From positions 1 through 43,133 of the forward strand of contig NZ_BAUA01000066.1 of NCBI RefSeq assembly GCF_000710915.1: a stretch of 43,133 nt of DNA, written 5' to 3'. The notes under the pieces were generated by a model. The model did no database searches. It saw nothing but the letters and a program-made list of their open reading frames with translations, and had not been told where the DNA came from. Position numbers and translations under genes: made by a program. Numbering within the stretch: position 1 is the stretch's first letter; each line of letters begins with the position of its first letter. Below are positions 30,908-38,905 of this stretch, piece after piece. This stretch comes from Nocardia brasiliensis IFM 10847. GTDB lineage: Bacteria > Actinomycetota > Actinomycetes > Mycobacteriales > Mycobacteriaceae.

Positions 30908-30935
30908 TTCGAAGAAGGGGATTCCGTTCTTCGAA
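30908..30935 (-). promoter_or_regulatory. 9-bp inverted repeat at the 5' end of the peptide transcript
   Basis: TTCGAAGAA (30908-30916) and TTCTTCGAA (30927-30935) are exact complements separated by 10 bases, 25 bp upstream of the peptide ATG. On the minus strand TAAGCT (30946-30941) fits TANNNT, so the mRNA could begin at about 30934 with this stem-loop. It is either an operator at the start point or a 5' UTR hairpin. Confidence 0.45.
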
Positions 30936-31319
30936 ATGGGAGCTTACCGAGATGGGTATTTCCGAGCGGTTACATATTGCTACGATGAAGTTTCCGGATA
31001 AAAATAACGACCGGTACTTTGTGACCCTGTACGACCGGGATGTCCGTCTTGTGTGCATTGTGGCAAAAGCGCTGATGCACGGGGGGTTTGGCGGCTTATG
31101 ATCGGGGGTTGCCGTCTCGGGGGTCGTCACGGCTCGTATGTTCGGCGGCATTTACTCGTTTGTATTCAAAGGGTGGATTGCGTCTCCGCAATTGTTTCGT
31201 CGCGCACCGTTCATCTCCTGCATTTGATTCTCGACTATTTCGGGGGAAATGTTTCGAAGTCTGTTCCGGGTAATTTCTGGTCCGGCGGAATATTGCTCGA
31301 CGGCGCACTCGATAGTGGA

Positions 31320-31325
31320 TAGAAT
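31320..31325 (+). promoter_or_regulatory. -10 element of the aldehyde dehydrogenase gene (leaderless)
   Basis: TAGAAT is close to TATAAT and ends six bases before the ATG at 31332. The few bases between leave no room for a proper ribosome binding site, so the mRNA is probably leaderless. Confidence 0.5.
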
Positions 31326-31331
31326 TCGAGG

Positions 31332-32837
31332 ATGATCGATGAGGAGTCCAGGGCGGCGACCGAGGGTTTCCAGGCGGCGGTGGGGGAGCGCTTCGCCTCG
31401 TTCGATCCGGCCACCGGTGCGGTGCTCGGGACCTATCCGGTGCACGGCGCCGCCGAGGTCGGCGCGGCGGTGCGTGCGGCGCGTGTGGCCCAGTCACCTT
31501 GGGCGGATGCGGGATTCGGCGAGCGCGCGCGGATACTCCGCGCTTGGCGGTCGGCGCTGATCCGGCGGCGGCGCGAGATCGAAGACCTGCTGCACGCGGA
31601 GAACGGGAAGTCGCGAGCCGACGCGACGATAGAGGTCGTCGTCGCGGTCCAGCACATCGACTGGGCGGCGAAGAACGCACGAAAAGTTCTGCGCCCGCGT
31701 CGAATTGCCGCTGGTCCGTTCATGATCAATCACACCGCTCTGGTGGAGTACCAACCGCTCGGGGTTATCGGCGTGCTCGGTCCGTGGGATTTCCCGGTTT
31801 TCGGGCCTGTCGGCACCGCCGCCTACGCGCTGGCGGGCGGCAATGCCGTGGTGCTCAAGCACAGCGAATACACGCCGGGGATCGGCGCGTGGCTGGCCGA
31901 CAGCTTCGGCCGGATCGCGGGCGAGGACCGGCTGTTCCAGACCGTCACCGGCGCCGACGCGACCGGTACCGCCCTGTGCCGTGCCGGTGTCGACAAGATC
32001 AGCTTCACCGGTTCGCGGGCGTCCGCGCAGCAGGTGCTGGCGACCTGCGCCGAGACGCTCACCCCCGTGCTGGTCGACGCCGGCGCCACCGACGCGATCG
32101 TGGTCGACGCGGACGCCGACCTGAACGCCGCGGCTGACGCGGCGGTGTGGGGCGCCATGAGCAACGCCGGCCAGGTCTGTATCTCGGTCGAGCGCGCGTA
32201 TGTACACGAGCAGGTGTACGACGACTTCCTGGATCGGGTCGTCGCTCTGGCGCGCACCCTGAAAGCCGGTGTGGACGAGAAGATCGGCCCCATCACAATG
32301 CCGGAGCAGGTGGCCGTCATCCGGCAGCACATCGCCGACGCCGTCGCCCGCGGCGGCAAGCCGGTGGTCGGCGGACTCGACGTGATCGGCGAGCGGTTCG
32401 TACAACCCACGGTCCTGGTCGATGTGCCGGAGGACGCACTGGTGGTGCGGGAGGAGACCTTTGGTCCGGTGCTGGTGGTAACCAGGGTCGCCGATATGGA
32501 CGAGGCGCTGGCCAAGACCAATGCCACCGGCTACGGCCTCGGCGGCGCGGTGTTCGCCGGTGCGCGCGGCGTAGCGACGGCCCGCCGCATGCGCTCCGGG
32601 ATGACCTCGGTGAACTCCGTGCTCGCCTATGCGGGAATACCCGGCCTGCCCTACGGTGGCGTCGGCAGCTCCGGTTACGGCCGGATCCACGGACCGGACG
32701 GACTGCGTGAGTGGACCGCCGCCAAAGCGATTACCCGGCAACGCTTTCCCAGCCCGGTGCGCACGACCACCTTCACCCGGCGCGCCGTCGACAACCGGGT
32801 GCTCGCGGGGCTGGCGCGGGTGCTCTACGGGCGCTGA
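31332..32837 (+). CDS. Aldehyde dehydrogenase family protein with altered catalytic-base motif
   Basis: 501 residues, the usual length. The fold is intact: LGPWDFPVFGPVGTAAYALAGGN (149-171), NAVVLKHSE, SFTGS, catalytic Cys283 in SNAGQVCISVERAYV, and EETFGPVL and GLPYGGVGSSGYGR near the end. The conserved E-x-GGK-D segment with the general-base Glu instead reads LVDAGATDAIVV, so Glu is replaced by Asp249 and GGK by GAT. Activity may be reduced, esterase-like or on an unusual substrate. It converges on the megasynthase gene with 63 bp between stops, so joint function with that enzyme is possible but unproven. Confidence 0.87.
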   Translation: MIDEESRAATEGFQAAVGERFASFDPATGAVLGTYPVHGAAEVGAAVRAARVAQSPWADAGFGERARILRAWRSALIRRRREIEDLLHAENGKSRADATIEVVVAVQHIDWAAKNARKVLRPRRIAAGPFMINHTALVEYQPLGVIGVLGPWDFPVFGPVGTAAYALAGGNAVVLKHSEYTPGIGAWLADSFGRIAGEDRLFQTVTGADATGTALCRAGVDKISFTGSRASAQQVLATCAETLTPVLVDAGATDAIVVDADADLNAAADAAVWGAMSNAGQVCISVERAYVHEQVYDDFLDRVVALARTLKAGVDEKIGPITMPEQVAVIRQHIADAVARGGKPVVGGLDVIGERFVQPTVLVDVPEDALVVREETFGPVLVVTRVADMDEALAKTNATGYGLGGAVFAGARGVATARRMRSGMTSVNSVLAYAGIPGLPYGGVGSSGYGRIHGPDGLREWTAAKAITRQRFPSPVRTTTFTRRAVDNRVLAGLARVLYGR

Positions 32838-32882
32838 CCCGCCCCTACTGTCGCTCGCACCCGCTGCCGTGGGACGGAACGG

Positions 32883-32899
32883 ATGCGGTAGCGCCGCAT
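32883..32899. terminator. Small hairpin between aldehyde dehydrogenase and megasynthase stops
   Basis: ATGCGG (32883-32888), loop TAGCG, CCGCAT (32894-32899). It is the only dyad in the 63-bp convergent gap, so it is a plausible but weak shared terminator. Confidence 0.4.
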
Positions 32900-32900
32900 G

Positions 32901-35900
32901 TCAGGTGAGGACACGCAACTCACGCCCGACCTTCTCGAACACCGTCAGCGCGCGGTCGAGGTGGTCGGGTTCGTGCACCGCGGTGACCGTGGTGCGCATC
33001 ATCGCCCGGTCGGCCGCCACGGCGGGCGCCAGTACGCAGTTGGCGTAGACGCCTTCGTCCAGTAGGCGTTTCGCGAAGCGCAGGCACAGCAGCTCGTCAC
33101 CGATCAGTACCGGCACGATGGTGGTGGTCGAGGTACCGGTGTCGAAGCCCAACTCCGACAAGCCCGTCCGCCACTGCGCCGACAACGTCCGCACCTTCGC
33201 CACCCGCTCGGGTTCGGCCGCCAAGATGCCGAGCGCTGCCGCGGCAGCGGCGACCGCGGGCGGCGGGATCGACGCCGAGAACAGTTGAGCCCGGCCGTAA
33301 TACCGCACCCAGTCCAGCAGATCGCGCGGTCCGGCCAGCCAACCGCCCACCGATGCCAGACTCTTGGAGAACGTTCCGGTGAGGATATCGGCGCAGCCCG
33401 CCAGCCCGAGTTCCTCTTCGACGCCGCGTCCGGTCGCGCCGATCATGCCGATGCCGTGTGCGTCGTCCACCGCGAGTGGGACCTGGTGGCGGTCACACAC
33501 CGCGCGAATCTCGGCCAGCCGCGCGATATCTCCGGACATCGAATACACGCCGTCCACCATCACCAGGGCGGGCAGTCCATGTGCGTCGGTGCGCAGGCGA
33601 CGGTCGAGGTCGGCACTGTCGTTGTGCCGGAACTGGATCAGCCTGCACCCGCCGATGGCCGCGCCGTCGTAGATGGACGCGTGGCACTGCTCGTCTACGA
33701 GCAACACCGTGCCCGCACCCATGAACGCCGACAGCAAGCCGAGATTCGCCTGATAGCCGGTGGTGAACAGCAGCGCGTCCGGCCGGCCGAGGAAACGCGC
33801 GAGGCGGCGTTCGAGCGCGCCGTGCGCGGGGGTGGAGCCGTTCATCAGCCGGGAGCCGGTGACGCTCGGCCCGTCCGCGAGGGCCGCCGCGGCGGTGGCC
33901 TCGCGCACCCGCCGGTCCGCGGTCAAGCCCAGATAGTTGTTGGAGCCCAACATGATCAGCTGCCGGCCCTGATATCGGCAGGTGGCGCCGTCCGAGTCGC
34001 TCAGGTCGGGATAGAACGGCAGCAGGTCCGCCTCCTGCAACCGGCAAGCCAGATCGAAATCACGGGCTTTGGCCAGCACTCCGCCGCTGTTGCGGTGGGC
34101 CAGCGCATGCCGACCACGCACGGACGCGCTGAGCTCCGTGTCGGCGAGCTCATCGGCGGGCCGGGCCGCGGTGGTGGCGGGTTGTCTGTCGCGCACCGCA
34201 TTCCGTGCGGCGTACTGATCCGGCGCCACGCCGAATCGGTCCCGCAGCGTCGCGAGGTGGCGTAACCCGTCGAGGACCACCCTGGGCTCGACGCCGAAGT
34301 CGACCAGGCAGGCGATCTCGTCCACCCCGGCGGCCGCCAGCTCCGCGACCATCGTCGCGGCGTGTTCCGGGGTGCCGAGCAGTGCGCTGGTGTGGAAGTA
34401 GCGGGCGAACGCGTAGTCCAACACCCGATCCTGTTCGGTCGCATCGAGATTGTTCAGCGGTTCCGCACCGCGCCGCCACAGATCGACCGAATCACGCAGA
34501 TACTCCTTGAACGGCCGCTCGACCACCGCCCGGACCCGGTCCGCATCGGGGTCGAGGAAGGTGTGCAGCATCAGCGTCACGTGGCCGGTGCGTGGATCGT
34601 GGCCGTGTGCCGCACGAGCGCTGCGATAGGCCGCTATCTTGCCGCGCAGTTCGGCGATGTCCTGGAACAGCAGCGCGGTCAGGACATTCGCGCCCAAGGC
34701 GCCTGCCTGCTCGAAGCGGCCGACGCCGCCGCTGCACGTGATCCACATCGGCAGCTCGGACTGGATCGGCGGCGGGAAGGTCCGGATCGGTACCGGTTCC
34801 CCCTTCCCGTTCGGCAGGGTGAGCGACTCGCCGCGCCACAGTCGGCGGACCTTGTCCGCGCCGGACAGCATCACCTGCTCGCGCTCGGCGTAATCGCCGG
34901 GGGCGAGCACGAAGTCGTCCGGATTCCAGCCGGTGGCGAACGCGATATCGACCCGGCCGCCGGAGAGATTGTCGATCATCGACCAGTCCTCGGCGACGCG
35001 CACCGGATCGTGCAGCGGCAGCACCACGCTGCCCGCGCGGATCCGGATCCGTTCGGTCGCCCTGGCCAGCACGCCACCGAGCACCGCCGGATTCGGGAAC
35101 AGACCGCCGAACCGGTGGAAATGCCGCTCCGGCAACCAGATAGCGCGGAAATCGTGTTGGTCGGCGAACGCAGCGCTGTCGAGGAACAGGCCGTAGCGGT
35201 TCGCGTTGTCCCGCTGCGCGTCGCTGGCGAAGAAGAACAGGCTGAATTCGACCGGGGCGGCGGCGGGTCGAGCCGGGTAGGCGCGGCGTTCCACTGCGCC
35301 GGTCGGCCTTCGTGCCACGATGTCGGCGGCCAGCTGCGCTGTCGTCAGCCCCTCGAACAGTCGCTCGGCCGAGACGGTGTAGCCGAACTCGCGCTCCACG
35401 AAGACGCCGAACTCACCGGCTTTCACCGAATCCAGACCCACTGTGGTCAACGGCTTCTCGGTGTCCAACTCGGCGGCTGGGACGCCCGTGTGCTGGGCCA
35501 GCCAGCGCGTGAGCCGGGCCGGCACGCCCTCGCTGGGTGCCGCCGAGGTGGGCCGCGTCGCATCGGTGAGGAACGCCTCCTTGGCCTTCAGCCGCTGTAC
35601 TTTGCCACTGGTCGTACGCGGTAGCTGCCCGGGGGAGAGGAAGACCACCGAGTGCAGGTCGAGGCCGTAGGCCTGCGAGATGGCCTGCCGGATCGAGGTT
35701 TCCAGATCTGTCAGGGTGCCGTCGAGCTTGCCGGTGTCCACTTCCAGCAGCACCGCGAGCGACTCCGTTCCGTCGACCTCGACGCCGACGGCCGCACATC
35801 GACCCCGGCGCAGCGCGGGATGCCGCGTCTCGATGGTCCATTCGATGTCCTGCGGCGCGATGTTGCGTCCGCGGATGATGATCAGCTCCTTCACCCGACC

Positions 35901-37190
35901 GGTGACGTAGAGTTCGCCGTCGCGTAGGAACCCGAGGTCGCCGGTACGCAGATAGGTCGCGGGGTCGCCGGGCAAACGGGCGTGAGAGGCGGCCGCGGTC
36001 TCGGCGTCTCTGCCCCAATAGCCGGTGGCGACACTCGGTCCGCTCAGCCAGATCTCGCCGATCGCTCCCGGCTCGGCCCGCTGGTCGCCCGCCAGGCGCA
36101 CGATGACGGCGTCGCCGCCGGACAACTCGCCGCAGCTGACCACCTCGCGTTCGGCCACCGTGGTGGACCGCACCCCGGCGCCGCGCGGCGTCACGCTGAC
36201 GAACAGGGTCGACTCCGCCAGCCCATAGCCAGGCGTCAAACTCTGTGGCCGGAAACCCGCCGGGGCGAAATGGTCGGCGAAGCGTTGCAGCGCACGCGGA
36301 TTGATCGGTTCCGCGGCGACGAACGCGACCTCCCAGCGGCTCAGGTCCAGGCTCGTGACCTCGGCGGCGGCGACCCGGCGCACGCTGTAGTCGTAGCAGA
36401 CGTTCGGCCCCCCACTGGTGGTGCCGCCGTGCTCGGAAATGGCGCGCAACCAGGTGAGCGGGTCGCGGACAAAGGTCTGCGGGGACAGCAGCACCACCGG
36501 AAAGCCCGCGTAGAGCGGTTGCAGAAGACCGCCGATCAGCCCCATGTCGTGCTGCGCGGGCAGCCAGATGACGCCCTTGCTGTCCGGGGTGTGCCCGAAG
36601 GTTCGCTCGATGACGCCCAGGTTGTGCACGAGGTTGGCGTGGGTGACCATGACGCCCCGCGGTGTACGGGTCGAGCCCGATGTGTACTGGAGGAACGCAA
36701 GGCTTTCCGGTGCTACGGACCCGAATACTGTTGCGTGGCCGGAAGGTTCGTCATCGGCGAGCCACGCGAGCCCGGCCAGCGGTGGGTACTGCGCACCCGC
36801 CGCCCGGATCTGGTCGAGTACGGCGCGGGGTGCCATGATGGCCGTCGCCGCGCAATCCGCAGCCAGGTTCGCCAGCGCCGCGATGTCCGAGAAGGCCACT
36901 CCGGGTTGGTGATTCGCGACCGGCACCGGGATCCGCCCGGCCAGCATGCAGCCGAAGAACGAGGTCAGGAAGTGCGGGCCGAACACCGCGACGACGAGCA
37001 CCCGATCGCCCGGTGCGCCGACATCGCGCACCGTCGTGGCGATATCCGCCGCCGCCGCGTACACCTCGCCGTAGCTCAGTGTGCGCGTATCGCCGGTGTC
37101 GGACAGGTAGGTGAAGCCGTGCCGATCCGGCGTCTCGGCGGCTCGATCGGCCAGTAGCTGCGGAAGTGTCGCCGCACGGCGTAGCGCCAC
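32901..37190 (-). CDS. Hybrid megasynthase: FAAL - ACP - MupA-like flavin monooxygenase - alpha-oxoamine synthase
   Basis: 1429 residues from the GTG at 37190 (GGAGGG upstream); a 47-codon upstream extension is not FAAL-like. Domains: fatty-acyl-AMP ligase 1-545 (YTSGSTRTPRGV 169-180, WLPAQHDMGLIGG 209-221, GYGLAEST 321-328, YLRTGDLG 413-420, Lys530 in RTTSGKVQR); acyl carrier protein about 555-630 with phosphopantetheine Ser588 in VGLDSVKAGE; luciferase-like FMN monooxygenase of the MupA/Atu3671 type about 645-1000 (LPERHFHRFGG, GSVVLPLHDPVRVAEDWS, FATGWNPDDFVLAP); PLP alpha-oxoamine synthase about 1040-1429 (His1170 in DEQCHAS, DDAHGIG 1242-1248, PLP Lys1276 in TGTFSKSLAS). Inferred chemistry: load a fatty acid, hydroxylate it on the carrier, then decarboxylative condensation with an amino acid to release an amino ketone. 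No ketosynthase or thioesterase is present. Confidence 0.9.
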   Translation of the reverse strand: MALRRAATLPQLLADRAAETPDRHGFTYLSDTGDTRTLSYGEVYAAAADIATTVRDVGAPGDRVLVVAVFGPHFLTSFFGCMLAGRIPVPVANHQPGVAFSDIAALANLAADCAATAIMAPRAVLDQIRAAGAQYPPLAGLAWLADDEPSGHATVFGSVAPESLAFLQYTSGSTRTPRGVMVTHANLVHNLGVIERTFGHTPDSKGVIWLPAQHDMGLIGGLLQPLYAGFPVVLLSPQTFVRDPLTWLRAISEHGGTTSGGPNVCYDYSVRRVAAAEVTSLDLSRWEVAFVAAEPINPRALQRFADHFAPAGFRPQSLTPGYGLAESTLFVSVTPRGAGVRSTTVAEREVVSCGELSGGDAVIVRLAGDQRAEPGAIGEIWLSGPSVATGYWGRDAETAAASHARLPGDPATYLRTGDLGFLRDGELYVTGRVKELIIIRGRNIAPQDIEWTIETRHPALRRGRCAAVGVEVDGTESLAVLLEVDTGKLDGTLTDLETSIRQAISQAYGLDLHSVVFLSPGQLPRTTSGKVQRLKAKEAFLTDATRPTSAAPSEGVPARLTRWLAQHTGVPAAELDTEKPLTTVGLDSVKAGEFGVFVEREFGYTVSAERLFEGLTTAQLAADIVARRPTGAVERRAYPARPAAAPVEFSLFFFASDAQRDNANRYGLFLDSAAFADQHDFRAIWLPERHFHRFGGLFPNPAVLGGVLARATERIRIRAGSVVLPLHDPVRVAEDWSMIDNLSGGRVDIAFATGWNPDDFVLAPGDYAEREQVMLSGADKVRRLWRGESLTLPNGKGEPVPIRTFPPPIQSELPMWITCSGGVGRFEQAGALGANVLTALLFQDIAELRGKIAAYRSARAAHGHDPRTGHVTLMLHTFLDPDADRVRAVVERPFKEYLRDSVDLWRRGAEPLNNLDATEQDRVLDYAFARYFHTSALLGTPEHAATMVAELAAAGVDEIACLVDFGVEPRVVLDGLRHLATLRDRFGVAPDQYAARNAVRDRQPATTAARPADELADTELSASVRGRHALAHRNSGGVLAKARDFDLACRLQEADLLPFYPDLSDSDGATCRYQGRQLIMLGSNNYLGLTADRRVREATAAAALADGPSVTGSRLMNGSTPAHGALERRLARFLGRPDALLFTTGYQANLGLLSAFMGAGTVLLVDEQCHASIYDGAAIGGCRLIQFRHNDSADLDRRLRTDAHGLPALVMVDGVYSMSGDIARLAEIRAVCDRHQVPLAVDDAHGIGMIGATGRGVEEELGLAGCADILTGTFSKSLASVGGWLAGPRDLLDWVRYYGRAQLFSASIPPPAVAAAAAALGILAAEPERVAKVRTLSAQWRTGLSELGFDTGTSTTTIVPVLIGDELLCLRFAKRLLDEGVYANCVLAPAVAADRAMMRTTVTAVHEPDHLDRALTVFEKVGRELRVLT

Positions 37191-37662
37191 GGTCCCTCCA
37201 ACGCGGCAATCATGGGCGCAAAGGGATCCCCGGCACGGATGACACGATCGCCAGTCTCGACTCCAATAGCTTCCCGGCCAGTCAACAAGCTGTCGCAACT
37301 GCCGACAAGCCCCCACTTCCTCCGCCCGCAACGCCGGTCCGGCCTATGGCAACGTCCTAGAGCGCAGTTGCTTCGACGGGTCCGGCAGTCGGGCGGGTGC
37401 TGTCGACACTTCGTGAATTCCGCTGACGAGCGGCGAATGTTGGCACTACCCTTGTGGGCAGCGAACGGCTCCACGCGCGAACAGGATCGTGACAGGCCCG
37501 ATCTCCGGTGCGAACCCGGGTGGGCCGCCCTTCGAGTGAGTTCTCCCGGTGACGAGGAACCACGATGGCCGCATGGGTCTGGTGGATGAGTCGGCCCAGG
37601 CGGGCAATTGCCGTACCGATCGAAAACGCTTCCATCCGTACAGTGCTCGGGAGGACAACGTG
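37191..37662. other. Divergent intergenic region, megasynthase and terpene cyclase
   Basis: 472 bp with no convincing gene. TGTCG-N7-CGACA (37291-37295, 37303-37307) is the clearest dyad and lies about 100 bp upstream of the megasynthase start. A GGGAGGA ribosome binding site for the cyclase is at 37649-37655. I could not place -10/-35 pairs reliably. Shared control of both genes from here is possible. Confidence 0.5.
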
Positions 37663-38871
37663 ATGCGCCGACCTCAATCGCAATTCGCCGCCCCGTCCGG
37701 ATTGGGGACCTCGGCGTTCCGCATCCCGGGTGCGGTGTCGCCGGCCGCCGACGAAAACGCCGACATCGCTTGTGCTCTCACCGAACCGCCATCGATTCCC
37801 TTGGTGCAGAGCGGAATCGGTCGCACCCTGTTGCGCCCGGAACACGTTCGCCACGACACCTGCGCGCCGCTGCCGTATATCGAGCGGGAATGGGGTGACG
37901 GTTCGCATTCGCCGCTGTATTGCCCGGCGACCGCACGGATCGATGAGGAGTTGGGCGCAGAGGTCAATCGGCGGCTGGTGGCGTGGGCCGAAAACGTCGG
38001 TATTCACGAGGGTCGCATGGACAAGTTCCGCGACACCGGGTTCGGGCGGTTGGCGATGCTCACCCATCCCGACAGCGACGACCCGGATCTGCTGCTCGTC
38101 GCGGCGCAGATGAATGCCGCGTGGTGGGCGGCCGACGACTACTACGCCGACGAGACGCCGCTGGGCGCGACCCCGACGGAACTGCCGCCGCGGCTGGCGT
38201 TGGTGATGTCGGCGATGGACCCGCCGCCGGACGCTGGGCGCTTCACCGAACAGCTCGACGAGGCGGTGGCCGCCGATCCTGTTCTCGTGGCGCTGAAGTC
38301 GGCCACCGCGCACCTGTCCCGGCACGCGACGCCGTCCCAGGTGATGCGCGCGTGCAACACCACGTTCCAGATGTATGTGAGCTGGACTGCCTACGCGGCG
38401 TGGCGATATCTCGAAACACCGCCGCCCGCCTGGCGTTACCTCGCGGCCCGTCAGCACGACAGCTTCTACACCTCGATGACGCTGATCGACGTCGTCGGGG
38501 GCTACGAACTCACCGGAAACCATTTCTACGCACCGCTTTTCCACCGCACGCTGATGCAGGCGGGGACGGCGTCGGTGCTCGTCAACGATCTCTATTCGGC
38601 CGAACGAGAGGCGGCCGACGAGCTTCCGGACGCCAACCTGGTCCTGTTGATCCAGGCCGAGGAGAACTGTTCGCTCGACGACGCGATCGAGCGCACCGTG
38701 GCACTGCACAACGATTTCGTCCGCGGATTCGAGGCGAGCCAGCGCGAGCTCGCCGCGATCCCGTCGCTGGAGCTGCATCGGTTCCTGCGCGGCGCGCAGG
38801 CCTGGATGGCCGGTGGCGTCGAATGGCACAGCGCGACTAGCCGTTACAAGCACGACTCAACTGGACCGTAG
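37663..38871 (+). CDS. Class I terpene cyclase, 2-methylisoborneol-synthase-like
   Basis: 402 residues from the ATG at 37663 (GTG at 37660 possible). Metal-binding motifs are DDYYADE (158-164) and NDLYSAERE (308-316, NDxxSxxxE). The surrounding sequence (RHDTCAPLPY, SPLYCPATARIDEEL, FGRLAMLTHP, SMTLIDVVGGYEL) is that of bacterial 2-methylisoborneol synthases, whose first motif is usually DDHYCDD. The Pro-rich N-terminal extension (about 1-70) is the part that targets relatives into family 2 encapsulins. Those relatives cyclise 2-methyl-GPP made by a neighbouring methyltransferase, but neither methyltransferase nor encapsulin gene is in view, so the substrate may be GPP, or partners may lie elsewhere. 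Confidence 0.88.
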   Translation: MRRPQSQFAAPSGLGTSAFRIPGAVSPAADENADIACALTEPPSIPLVQSGIGRTLLRPEHVRHDTCAPLPYIEREWGDGSHSPLYCPATARIDEELGAEVNRRLVAWAENVGIHEGRMDKFRDTGFGRLAMLTHPDSDDPDLLLVAAQMNAAWWAADDYYADETPLGATPTELPPRLALVMSAMDPPPDAGRFTEQLDEAVAADPVLVALKSATAHLSRHATPSQVMRACNTTFQMYVSWTAYAAWRYLETPPPAWRYLAARQHDSFYTSMTLIDVVGGYELTGNHFYAPLFHRTLMQAGTASVLVNDLYSAEREAADELPDANLVLLIQAEENCSLDDAIERTVALHNDFVRGFEASQRELAAIPSLELHRFLRGAQAWMAGGVEWHSATSRYKHDSTGP

Positions 38872-38888
38872 GCAAACGAAGGATGTCG

Positions 38889-38904
38889 GTCGGCAAATGC
38901 CGAC
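38889..38904. terminator. Hairpin between convergent terpene cyclase and TetR genes
   Basis: GTCGGC (38889-38894), loop AAAT, GCCGAC (38899-38904): a perfect 6-bp stem in the 34-bp gap between the two stops. Confidence 0.55.
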
Positions 38905-38905
38905 G

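Larger units (their letters stand above)
30884..31331. other. AT-rich gene-poor region upstream of the peptide and aldehyde dehydrogenase genes
   Basis: 448 bp, far less GC-rich than the surroundings; bases 30961-31020 contain 25 G/C of 60. It must hold divergent promoters for the peptide (minus) and the aldehyde dehydrogenase (plus). A possible 49-codon plus-strand frame from about 30951 (MGISERLHIATMKFPD) lacks a family and is not called. The base composition may mark regulatory DNA, an H-NS/Lsr2-bound site or a remnant of transferred DNA. Confidence 0.5.

Noticed and set aside
30951..31101. Possible 49-codon plus-strand protein (MGISERLHIATMKF)
   Set aside because: Spacing to a GGGAG is marginal, composition is irregular, no terminator follows and it opposes the likely promoter of the peptide gene.
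37663..38871. Geosmin or germacradienol synthase
   Set aside because: Single-domain length and surrounding motifs match the 2-MIB synthase group, not the two-domain geosmin synthases of more than 700 residues.
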